From assembly GCA_964570205.1 (NCBI GenBank), contig CAZMXI010000033.1, positions 1-32,705 of the forward strand: a stretch of 32,705 bases of DNA, in the 5' to 3' direction. The position numbers and the translations under genes were made by a program. The stretch comes from CAZMXI01 sp964570205. GTDB taxonomy: Bacteria > Planctomycetota > Phycisphaerae > Tepidisphaerales > Tepidisphaeraceae. Shown here in pieces: positions 14,978 to 22,319 of this stretch. Below the pieces are notes generated by a model. It was not told where the DNA came from and ran no database searches. It saw only the letters and a list, made by a program, of their open reading frames with translations. The stretch's first letter is position 1. Every line of letters starts with the position of its first letter.

Positions 14978-17176
14978 ATGCTGGAACGCGAACAGATTCT
15001 GGCCGAACTGACCGACGAGCAGCGAGAGGCCGTAGCCCACGTCGATGGGCCGCTGCTCATCATTGCCGGCGCCGGCTCGGGAAAGACGCGGGTCATCACG
15101 CGTCGCGTCGCCTATCTGCTGAGCCTGGGCGTCACGCCATCGTCCATCCTGGCCATCACCTTCACCAACAAGGCCGCCGGCGAGATGAAGTCCCGGGTGT
15201 CATCGATGCTCGCCAGCCCGCTGCGGGATTTCGGCCGCCTCGACCAGCCCTGGCCCATCATCTGCACCTTTCATTCGCTGGGGCTGCGCATTCTGCGGCA
15301 TTTCGCCGCCGCGATCGGCCTGCCGCCCGGTTTCTCCGTTTATGACTCCTCGGACCAGCAGCGTCTCATCAAGGAGGCCATCAAGCAGGCCGACCTCGAC
15401 CCGACCCACTTCACCCCCTCCGTTGTCCACGACAAGATCAGCCACGCGAAGAATCGCCTGATCAACGCCGAGGCTTACGCCATCGCCAACACGAGCTGGC
15501 CCGAGAAGCACTACGCCCGCGTCTACGCCAACTACCAGCAGCTTCTGAAGCAGAACAACGCCTTCGACTTCGACGACCTGCTTCTACGCGTCGCCGAGAC
15601 CTTCAAGCAGTTCCCGAACACCCTGAAGGAGCTTCAGGCTCGATTCCAGTACATCCTCATCGACGAGTACCAGGACACCAATCACGCGCAGTACGTCATC
15701 GCCCACGCACTGGCGTTGAAGCACCGAAACATCTGCGTCGTGGGCGACCCCGACCAGTCGATCTACGCGTGGCGCGGCGCCGACATCCAGAACATCCTGG
15801 ATTTTGAGCAGGATTACGCCGACGCCAAGGTCGTCCGCCTGGAGCGCAACTACCGCTCCACCCAGACCATCCTGGATGTCGCCTCCGACCTGATCGCCCG
15901 CAACACCCAGCGCAAACCCAAACGCCTCTGGACCGACAAAGGCGACGGCGAAAAGGTGCGCCTGCTGCTCTGCCTTGACGAGCGATCCGAGGCCCAGGCC
16001 GTCGCAGACCTGTTCCGCGAGTTGCACAGGCAGGGCCGCGACTGGAGCCAGATGGCGGTCTTCTACCGCATCAATGCCCTGTCCCGCGTGATGGAAGATG
16101 CGCTGCGACGTGCGGGCGTCCCCTACCGCATCGCCCGGGGCGTCGACTTCTACCACCGCAAGGAGATCAAGGATGTCCTTGCCTACCTGCGTGTTATCGC
16201 CAATCCCGCCGATGAACTGTCTCTGACACGCATCATCAATACTCCGCCGCGCGGCATCGGCGAGACCACCATCGGCCAGCTCCAGGCCCGCGCTATGGAT
16301 CGCGGCTGGACGCTGTGGCAGGCGTTGTGCTCGCTTGACCAGCTCGAAGGCATATCGAGCCGCGCGCAGAAGCCCCTGCGGGAGTTCGTCGCCATGCTCC
16401 ACCACTGGCAGGGCATACTGGATGGCAACCGGGCCACCGGCGCAATTGAGGCATTGCTCGAAGACATCGTCACCCGCAGCGGCATCGAGGCGCATCTCGA
16501 AAAAACCGGCGGCGAGGAACGCGCTGAGCTGGCCAACGTCGAAGAACTGATCACCTCCGCCGCCCAGTTCGACCAGGAAACGCCCGGCACGCTGGACGAC
16601 TACCTCGCCCAGGTGAGCCTTGTGAGCGATGTGGATACCCTGGCCGAGAACGGTGGAGCGGTCACCCTGCTGACGCTTCACGCCGCCAAGGGCCTAGAGT
16701 TTCCCGTTGTCGCCATGATCGGCCTGGAGGAGATGATTCTCCCGCATGCCCGCGTGCAGGACCATCCCGATCAGATCGAGGAGGAACGCCGCCTCTGCTT
16801 TGTTGGCATTACCCGCGCTGAGGACCTGCTGTTCATGACCAAGGCCGCCCGGCGCACCCTTCGAGGTCAGACGCTGCCCACCGCTGGCTCTCGCTTCCTG
16901 GCCGAACTGCCCGCCTCGAAGCTGGAAGTGCTTGATGCCACAGGATTTGACGCCCCATCGAAGCGAGATGTCGAGCGTGTGCAGGCCCAGATCGAATCCG
17001 ACGGTCTTGCCCGCCGGTTCCGCCCCGGACAACGCGTCCGCCACGATGCCTACGGCGTCGGCAAGATCATCGACATCTCCGAGATGGGTCAGCACACCCG
17101 TGTGGTCGTCCAGTTCGACCGCGTCGGCCGAAAGAACCTCATTCTCCCATTCGCTCGCCTCAAGCCCGTCAATTGA
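14978..17176 (+). CDS. UvrD/PcrA-type superfamily 1 DNA helicase
   Basis: 732 residues from ATG 14978; the frame is open upstream, but this is where family homology begins (MLEREQILAELTDEQREAV). An ATP-driven 3'-5' helicase for repair and for clearing proteins from DNA. All motifs are present: Q motif (LTDEQREAV), I GAGSGKT (31-37), Ia TFTNKAAGEM, II LIDEYQDTN, III VGDPDQSIYAWRGAD, IV LERNYRST, V TLLTLHAAKGLEFPVV, VI EEERRLCFVGITRAE. The C-terminus (FRPGQRVRHDAYGVGKIIDI) is the Tudor-like fold by which PcrA/UvrD contacts RNA polymerase. No clear ribosome-binding site. Its stop at 17176 directly abuts the stop of the convergent fucosidase. Confidence 0.96.
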   Translation: MLEREQILAELTDEQREAVAHVDGPLLIIAGAGSGKTRVITRRVAYLLSLGVTPSSILAITFTNKAAGEMKSRVSSMLASPLRDFGRLDQPWPIICTFHSLGLRILRHFAAAIGLPPGFSVYDSSDQQRLIKEAIKQADLDPTHFTPSVVHDKISHAKNRLINAEAYAIANTSWPEKHYARVYANYQQLLKQNNAFDFDDLLLRVAETFKQFPNTLKELQARFQYILIDEYQDTNHAQYVIAHALALKHRNICVVGDPDQSIYAWRGADIQNILDFEQDYADAKVVRLERNYRSTQTILDVASDLIARNTQRKPKRLWTDKGDGEKVRLLLCLDERSEAQAVADLFRELHRQGRDWSQMAVFYRINALSRVMEDALRRAGVPYRIARGVDFYHRKEIKDVLAYLRVIANPADELSLTRIINTPPRGIGETTIGQLQARAMDRGWTLWQALCSLDQLEGISSRAQKPLREFVAMLHHWQGILDGNRATGAIEALLEDIVTRSGIEAHLEKTGGEERAELANVEELITSAAQFDQETPGTLDDYLAQVSLVSDVDTLAENGGAVTLLTLHAAKGLEFPVVAMIGLEEMILPHARVQDHPDQIEEERRLCFVGITRAEDLLFMTKAARRTLRGQTLPTAGSRFLAELPASKLEVLDATGFDAPSKRDVERVQAQIESDGLARRFRPGQRVRHDAYGVGKIIDISEMGQHTRVVVQFDRVGRKNLILPFARLKPVN

Positions 17177-18565
17177 TCAGCGGACCAATATCCTGAACAC
17201 CACTGCGTGCTTGCAGGGCGGCTTCCCGGTCACTGGCGCGGGCACCGTGACCACCGTCCCGTTCGCTCCGGCCCGCCACTGCAGGGGCTCGTCAACGCCG
17301 AGGAGCGTAACCTGCGAACCGGCCAGCGGTTCTGGACCGGGAATAGTGAGTTCCGCTGGCAAGCCATCCTGCCCGTCATTCATCATGTAAATGGCATAAA
17401 CTGCGCCGCCTTTGCTGGTGAAGGCGATCTGCCCCTGTTTGTAGGGCTCGATTGGCCGGGTGCCGTGAATAGCCTGCCCGTTGATTGCCATCCAGTCGCC
17501 AATCTCCTCCAGCCGCTGCACCGCCGGCGCGGGCAAGCGCCCATCCGGCTGCGGCCCCACGTTGAGCAGGAAGTTGCCGCCCTTGGCCACGATGTCGACC
17601 AACAAATGCACCAACTGCCGTGTTGACTTATACTTATCATCCGGTTTGAAGGACCACTGCTGGCCCATCGTCATGCATGTTTCCCACGTATAGGACAGGG
17701 GCTTGTCGGGCACTTCCTGCTCGGGCGTGCGATAGTTCTCGTGAATCGTCCCGGCCGTGCGGTCCACGATGATCAGGTGGGGCTGGTGCTTGCGCGCCAT
17801 GGCAGCAAGGCGATCCATTTGGATGTCCTGCTTGGGCGGCCTGACCTGTCCCCCATCCAGCCAGAGGATATCGATATGTCCATATCCAGTCATCAACTCC
17901 TCCACCTGGCCATGGACGAATCTCGCGAACGAGTCCCACCGTTGTGGCTCCCTGGCGGTGTCGTAATTCGGATTGCGATCCAGCGCCGGCCGGTCCGGAT
18001 CCCAATAGCCTTGGTGATGCCAGTCGCTCTTGGAGAAATACGCCCCGACCCCGAACCCCTCCTTGCGGAACGCCTCAAACACGGCCCTGGCGATATCGGG
18101 CTGCGGGCGCTTGACGTAGGGGCAGTCCGGTCCGGTGATGCGGAACTCGGTTTGCTTCGTGTCGAACATGGAGAAGCCGTCGTGGTGCTTCGTCGTGAAC
18201 ATGACGTACTTCATCCCCGCCCGCTGCGCAACCTTGGCCCAGTCCTGGGGTTGGAACGCCGATGGATCGAACGTACGGTTCTGGAGGAAGTAGACCTTGC
18301 GATAGGCAATCATCTCCTCATAGGTCCGGATGGCCGGGTTCGACCAGGCGCGGTCCTCCCACACCAGCGGCCAGGATTCAATGCACCCAAGCTGGCTGTA
18401 GATGCCCCAGTGGAGGAACAGCCCGAACTTCTGATCCTTGAACCATTCCAGCCGCTCCTGCAGCCGCTGCTCGGGCGATACCTGTGCCGCGGCGGGGATG
18501 CCGCCGGCGACCATCAGGAAGAGGATGGAAATGGCCGAAATCCGAAGGTGGGATGGAGTTGCCAT
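17177..18565 (-). CDS. exported alpha-L-fucosidase (GH29)
   Basis: 462 residues. Retaining glycosidase releasing L-fucose from glycans. Signal peptide MATPSHLRISAISILFLMVAGGIPAAA, with likely cleavage before QVSPEQ. Catalytic-domain markers: FGLFLHWGIYS (H52), TTKHHDGFSMF (H127, H128), KSDWH, and the nucleophile Asp237 in HIDILWLDGGQ. After about residue 380 a beta-sandwich tail follows (IAFTSKGGAVYAIYM), as in many bacterial GH29 enzymes. The acid/base residue is not conserved in this family and I cannot assign it. Surroundings hold no sulfatase or transporter, so it is not in an obvious polysaccharide locus. Confidence 0.94.
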   Translation of the reverse strand: MATPSHLRISAISILFLMVAGGIPAAAQVSPEQRLQERLEWFKDQKFGLFLHWGIYSQLGCIESWPLVWEDRAWSNPAIRTYEEMIAYRKVYFLQNRTFDPSAFQPQDWAKVAQRAGMKYVMFTTKHHDGFSMFDTKQTEFRITGPDCPYVKRPQPDIARAVFEAFRKEGFGVGAYFSKSDWHHQGYWDPDRPALDRNPNYDTAREPQRWDSFARFVHGQVEELMTGYGHIDILWLDGGQVRPPKQDIQMDRLAAMARKHQPHLIIVDRTAGTIHENYRTPEQEVPDKPLSYTWETCMTMGQQWSFKPDDKYKSTRQLVHLLVDIVAKGGNFLLNVGPQPDGRLPAPAVQRLEEIGDWMAINGQAIHGTRPIEPYKQGQIAFTSKGGAVYAIYMMNDGQDGLPAELTIPGPEPLAGSQVTLLGVDEPLQWRAGANGTVVTVPAPVTGKPPCKHAVVFRILVR

Positions 18566-19118
18566 ACAGGCGAGGTTAACACGCGGCGTCGGTCGTTCAA
18601 GTGTTGAAGCCGCAGACGGCTGGGCGTCGATAGAGGTAATGGAACCGAGAAGCGGACAGGCCCAACCGCCCCTCGCGCGGCCCGGCGTGGTTGAGCGGGC
18701 CCGCTGGTGCAGCTTATTGAGGATTTAACACGCAGCGCTTGAACAGGCTGACCCGGCTTTCCATAATTCGGTCCGCCGCGTCGGAGGCGCTCGCGATTGT
18801 GGATGAACACGGATGGAGATGCAGTCAGCGGGCGACGGGGCGGGCCGACGGCGGCGGTTTCGTGCCGGGGCGGTACGAACCGGGGTACGTGGGCAGGAAT
18901 GGACTTTGGCGTCTGAGCTCGGGCTTCTCGGTGGCGCAAGGCGATCGACGGCTTGATGGGCGGACTCCTTCCCGAATCCTGCCGGGGCTCTCCGTGTTCT
19001 GGATCATCTGCGGCTTGCGCCGCCAGCAGCGGTTTCTCGCCGAAACCGGCGTCGGTTTGTCCGTGCTGCCGTCATGGTCGGAGTTGTTTTACTGGCCAAG
19101 TGCCCGGAGACAGTAGTG
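18566..19118. repeat. gene-free divergent region with repeat-like sequence
   Basis: About 550 bases between the fucosidase start and the start of the phosphatase-fold gene. Open frames exist on both strands, but none has a good start or protein-like composition. It contains the 12-bp palindrome AGCGGGCCCGCT and GGATGAACACGGATGG (18801-18816). The complement of the latter (CCATCCGTGTTCATCC) resembles an intergenic repeat I recall from several environmental bacterial genomes. Promoters for both flanking genes must be here. Confidence 0.4.
19106..19110 (+). promoter_or_regulatory. ribosome-binding site deciding a GTG start
   Basis: GGAGA five bases before GTG 19116 and eight before GTG 19119. 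The frame has an ATG at 19074 but no Shine-Dalgarno there, and starting at the GTG places a signal peptide at the N-terminus. Confidence 0.5.
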
Positions 19119-20096
19119 GTGCATCGCCGAATCCTGCTCGTCCTGATCGCGACCCTGATCTCGACCGTATCCATCGCGCATGCCGAATCCAGGTCCATCC
19201 TGAATTGGCGGGCCCCGGCCGCGCCACTCCCCAAGGGCCCGGTCGATTCGCTCTCGGTAATGAGCATCAACCTCTGGCATCGGGATGAGCCCGCCCAGCT
19301 TCTTGCCATGGCGCGGCGGCTCCGTACCGACACGGTCAAGGTGCCGGATTTCATTGCCTGCCAGGAAGTCGTCTTCAACCGCGATTCCGATCTTGAGGAC
19401 ACCGCTCAGGTTCTCGCCAGCTACATGGGTTATTACTCGCGCGGCACCAAACGCACCAGCGATCGCGAAGGCATCGCGATTGTCAGCCGCTATCCCTTCG
19501 CCTATTACGCCGAGAAGCGGCTCGAGGCGCAGACCTCGCGACTGCTCGCGGGATTCAACCGCATCAGCATCATGGGCGAGTTCATGGTGCCTGGCCTCGG
19601 GCGCGTGCGCGTCGCCAATGTCCATTTGACCAACTGGGGCTTCGAGCACCACATCCGCCGGAAACAGCTCGACGAGACTCTCGACTGGATCGCCAGGCGC
19701 GAGCAGGCCGTCCCCGCCGCCGTCACCTTCCTCGGCGGCGACTTCAACGCCGAACGCCACGAAGACGAAATGGACCCACTGGCGACCTCGCGCGTGGGCG
19801 GCCGAATCCGTTTTTGCGACTTCAATTCTGATGAACCCTCTAAAGGCTCGCCCGGGAACCCCAAGAGGCGCATCGACTATGTCTTCGTTTCCGCCGCCCG
19901 GCACCCCGTTCGCCTCGTTCAGGAGAAACTGCTCTGGAAAGACGGGATTCGAGTCGGGAACAAGATCGTCCATCCCTCCGACCACCTCGGCGTGGTGCAC
20001 GTGTACTCATTTGCGCATCCGGATGAACCCAAGGCCCCCATCCTGGCCGACAGCCACGTCCCCCAGGCCAGGCGCGTTGCCCGGGCAGATGAATAG
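19119..20096 (+). CDS. exported endonuclease/exonuclease/phosphatase-fold enzyme
   Basis: 325 residues from GTG 19119. Signal peptide HRRILLVLIATLISTVSIAHA, then a full EEP domain (DNase I/AP endonuclease/sphingomyelinase/inositol phosphatase fold). Catalytic set: N51 (MSINLWH), E83 (FIACQEV), H169 (VANVHLTN), D208 and N210 (GGDFNAE), D253 (RIDYVFVS), D288-H289 (PSDHLGVV). It is therefore probably an active Mg-dependent phosphodiesterase or nuclease outside the cytoplasm. The substrate (nucleic acid, phospholipid or phosphosugar) cannot be told. No partner gene; it converges on the sorting-tail gene at 20116. Confidence 0.88.
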   Translation: MHRRILLVLIATLISTVSIAHAESRSILNWRAPAAPLPKGPVDSLSVMSINLWHRDEPAQLLAMARRLRTDTVKVPDFIACQEVVFNRDSDLEDTAQVLASYMGYYSRGTKRTSDREGIAIVSRYPFAYYAEKRLEAQTSRLLAGFNRISIMGEFMVPGLGRVRVANVHLTNWGFEHHIRRKQLDETLDWIARREQAVPAAVTFLGGDFNAERHEDEMDPLATSRVGGRIRFCDFNSDEPSKGSPGNPKRRIDYVFVSAARHPVRLVQEKLLWKDGIRVGNKIVHPSDHLGVVHVYSFAHPDEPKAPILADSHVPQARRVARADE

Positions 20097-20115
20097 CCGA
20101 GCATTCGCTGCTTTG

Positions 20116-20958
20116 TCACCGCCGTTGTGGCGTTGCTAGGCCCAGGATGACCAGCATGATCGCTCCCACCCGGGCACCCGCGGGAACGGGAACAACGGTC
20201 AGGCTCACGTTGTCAAAGAACGCGTCTCCGGTAGCTCTGCTGGTTGAGAAATCCTCGATCATCAGTCGCAGCGACATGTTCGTGTTCGGCGTGAACCTGA
20301 TCACATAGGAGTGCCACGTGCCGTCATCATCGAGCATTCTGTCCGCCGGTAATGCCGGATCGAGTGTCAATTTGAGTCCCGACTCCCTGATATACTCCTC
20401 ATGGGTGCCGGCAAGCCAGTTGGACCACCAGTACGGTGCTGCTCCGGAAGGCAGCCCTGTGCACAGTCCGATGAAACCGCCATTCCCTTCGGTCGTGGTC
20501 AGCGGCGGGCTGCCCAAGTAGTCAAAGGTGACAATGTAAGTGGTACCACCCTGAACGTTCAGACCGACTGCGCAGAATGCATCGCCGTTCGAATTGGTGT
20601 GCGTGAAGGAAAGCACACGATTGCTTGCATCCAGCGGGTCTAGGACGATCTGTCCATGAAGGCCGAGATAGGTGTCACTTCCGTCAGTGGTCCCATTCTT
20701 GCCGACCCAGACAGGATTGTTGACATCCGGATTCAGTTCGGCTCGCTCGAAATCGTCTGAAAGCAAGGAACCTGCAAACGACTGCTGGGTGGCTACCAAT
20801 ACCAGCGACGTCACTGCCACAGACCAGCAACTTGGGCCCATTGCCAATAGAAGTCGATCGGCGACCATCCTGAAGGCTCCCGACGAACCAGATCGTGGCC
20901 GTTCAAGCAAGCCCCACATGCGGAAGCCTGACCGGGACATCTGCTTCTCCAAACGCAT
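20116..20958 (-). CDS. exported protein with VPVPAG sorting-type C-terminus
   Basis: 280 residues. The start at 20958 is fixed by AGGAGG (20965-20970) six bases upstream. The N-terminus is unusually long and basic before its hydrophobic core (about 44-58, WSVAVTSLVLVAT), with likely cleavage after QQSFA. The mature part is a jelly-roll-like, secreted, carbohydrate-module-like sequence (SDDFERAELNPD, FDYLGSPP, DGTWHSYVIRFTPNT, DAFFDNVSLTVV). It ends in VPVPAGARVGAIMLVILGL and QRR, a variant of the PEP/VPLPA-CTERM sorting tail. I do not recognise a catalytic motif. Probably surface-attached and ligand-binding; function unknown. Confidence 0.82.
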   Translation of the reverse strand: MRLEKQMSRSGFRMWGLLERPRSGSSGAFRMVADRLLLAMGPSCWSVAVTSLVLVATQQSFAGSLLSDDFERAELNPDVNNPVWVGKNGTTDGSDTYLGLHGQIVLDPLDASNRVLSFTHTNSNGDAFCAVGLNVQGGTTYIVTFDYLGSPPLTTTEGNGGFIGLCTGLPSGAAPYWWSNWLAGTHEEYIRESGLKLTLDPALPADRMLDDDGTWHSYVIRFTPNTNMSLRLMIEDFSTSRATGDAFFDNVSLTVVPVPAGARVGAIMLVILGLATPQRR

Positions 20959-21358
20959 CGCACACCTCCTGGACCACATCGCCCCAACGCCCATGCACAT
21001 ACAAACCACCGGTACAATCCCTCTCGCAAGTAGAGAGAACGGCCGCAACCAAACCGCGCATCACGCCTGGAACCCGGTCATGACGGCAAGAACCTTACCC
21101 TGCGCAGGCTAGCAGGCGGCACTGGAATTGATACGCAGCACACGGTGACAAACATGGTTGACCAACCCACGACCTCGCGCCGCTACCACCGACGGTGCAG
21201 GACTATATAATAATATCATTTCAGGCAGCAATCAAATAAAAACTGATGTCTCAAGTGCCTGTGCCTGAGGGCAGTCCTTCGCAAGTCGATGAAACTCCCA
21301 CATAACGCCTTCACTCTTCGGAGCTTAAGTGAGCACGATCTTCTTTGTGTTCCTGCCC
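20959..21358. other. gene-free AT-richer leader and spacer
   Basis: About 400 bases between the zinc-ribbon gene stop and the start of the sorting-tail gene. No coding region is supported. The segment around 21200-21240 is the most AT-rich patch noticed in the window and carries a promoter-like pair on the minus strand. The rest would be a leader of roughly 240 bases. Confidence 0.45.
21207..21235 (-). promoter_or_regulatory. sigma70-like promoter candidate
   Basis: On the minus strand TTGATT (21230-21235) is followed after exactly 17 bases by TATTAT (21207-21212), close to the -35/-10 consensus, inside an AT-rich patch in otherwise GC-rich DNA. It faces the sorting-tail gene and would give a leader of about 240 bases. 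Confidence 0.4.
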
Positions 21359-21679
21359 TTAGAACCAGCCCCAAACCAGCCAGCCAAATACCCAGGTCCC
21401 CACGGCGATCAGCGCCAGCACGATTCCGATCACCACCCACTTCGGCCAGCGCCATACGCCCGTCTCGGGGATGATGTAGCTACCGCATCGGGGGCAGACC
21501 TCGGCATCTTCGTGAATCTCCCTGCCGCAATAGGGGCAGGGCTTCGAGTCAATGGGCTCTTCCCCGTCTTCCCGGTCCTGATCGGATTCGTCGGGGTCCT
21601 CCCATTCATCCGGCCGGTCTGGATCCTCGTCGTCGGGTTCATCCCGCGAATCATCGTTGTTGTCCTGCCACCTGCTCAT
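21359..21679 (-). CDS. acidic zinc-ribbon protein with C-terminal membrane helix
   Basis: 106 residues from ATG 21679. Residues 8-43 are almost entirely Asp, Glu, Pro and Arg (DDSRDEPDDEDPDRPDEWED and on). A zinc ribbon follows with C48-x2-C51 (CPYCG) and C62-x2-C65 (CPRCG), then one transmembrane helix at about 81-104 (WVVIGIVLALIAVGTWVFGW). This predicts a cytoplasmic acidic head and ribbon held at the membrane by a C-terminal anchor. The start is 17 bases after the lipoprotein stop, so it is the last gene of the ankyrin-lipoprotein operon. No enzymatic motif; role unknown. Confidence 0.8.
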   Translation of the reverse strand: MSRWQDNNDDSRDEPDDEDPDRPDEWEDPDESDQDREDGEEPIDSKPCPYCGREIHEDAEVCPRCGSYIIPETGVWRWPKWVVIGIVLALIAVGTWVFGWLVWGWF

Positions 21680-21696
21680 GCCATGACCGCCGTCCG

Positions 21697-22314
21697 TCAC
21701 CTCTGATCCCGTGCCGCCTGCTCCGGCGCCGGCAGCGTGAGCGTCCATTGCGCCCCCGACGCCGCGTGCGTCGCCGCCACCCGGTTGCCATCCACCGTAA
21801 GCTGGAAGACATCATCCGGACCAGGAAAATTCCATGCCGGAACCGTCAGATATGGCTCGCCGGCAGCATTCGGAAACCGCTGCGACCACGCTTTGCGCTT
21901 CTGGTCGATGTAGGCCGCGAACGCCTCGTCGCTGCCCTGGCCGATTTCCCAGCGAAGTTCGCCCGCCTCGGCGCTCAGCGCCGCCAGCCTGATCTCCCGC
22001 ACCGTCAGGTTCTTGACCTGGCCGGCCAGGTAGAAATACCACGACCGTCCGCCGATCTCGCGATGGCCCAGCAGCAGGCCATTTACATCGGTCGATTTGT
22101 CAGGCCAGCGATCCCCCAGCGCCGCAAACCCCTTGCGGTCACTGTTGGGCAGCGTTATGTCCCGCAGCGCATTGACGTCGCCATTGCCTTCAAATTCCAC
22201 ATATTCCGCAACCCGATCCTGCCACCTCTCGTACGACACCTTGTTGCCGCAGCCGACCATAGCCAGCAGCCCGAGAACGGCGATGCCCCGAGCAATCGTT
22301 CGTGTGCTTCTCAT
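21697..22314 (-). CDS. lipoprotein of unknown function
   Basis: 205 residues. Lipoprotein signal with hydrophobic core IAVLGLLAMVGC; the lipidated Cys is C22. The mature part begins with an amphipathic helix (YERWQDRVAEYVEFEGNGDV) and continues as a soluble alpha/beta sequence (GGRSWYFYLAGQVKNLTVRE, DVFQLTVDGNRVAA). I recognise no family. The start ATG at 22314 lies five bases after the stop of the ankyrin gene and lacks a strong ribosome-binding site, which points to coupled translation. It would sit on the periplasmic side of a membrane, the same compartment as the ankyrin protein. Confidence 0.82.
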   Translation of the reverse strand: MRSTRTIARGIAVLGLLAMVGCGNKVSYERWQDRVAEYVEFEGNGDVNALRDITLPNSDRKGFAALGDRWPDKSTDVNGLLLGHREIGGRSWYFYLAGQVKNLTVREIRLAALSAEAGELRWEIGQGSDEAFAAYIDQKRKAWSQRFPNAAGEPYLTVPAWNFPGPDDVFQLTVDGNRVAATHAASGAQWTLTLPAPEQAARDQR

Positions 22315-22319
22315 GTGTT

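Noticed and set aside
15584..16681. Long antisense frame in the helicase gene
   Set aside because: The plus strand carries all helicase motifs here; the antisense peptide is a codon-bias shadow.
18514..19116. Frames of 96-141 codons between fucosidase and phosphatase-fold genes
   Set aside because: No ribosome-binding sites, Arg/Ser/Pro-rich composition, and overlap with repeat-like sequence.
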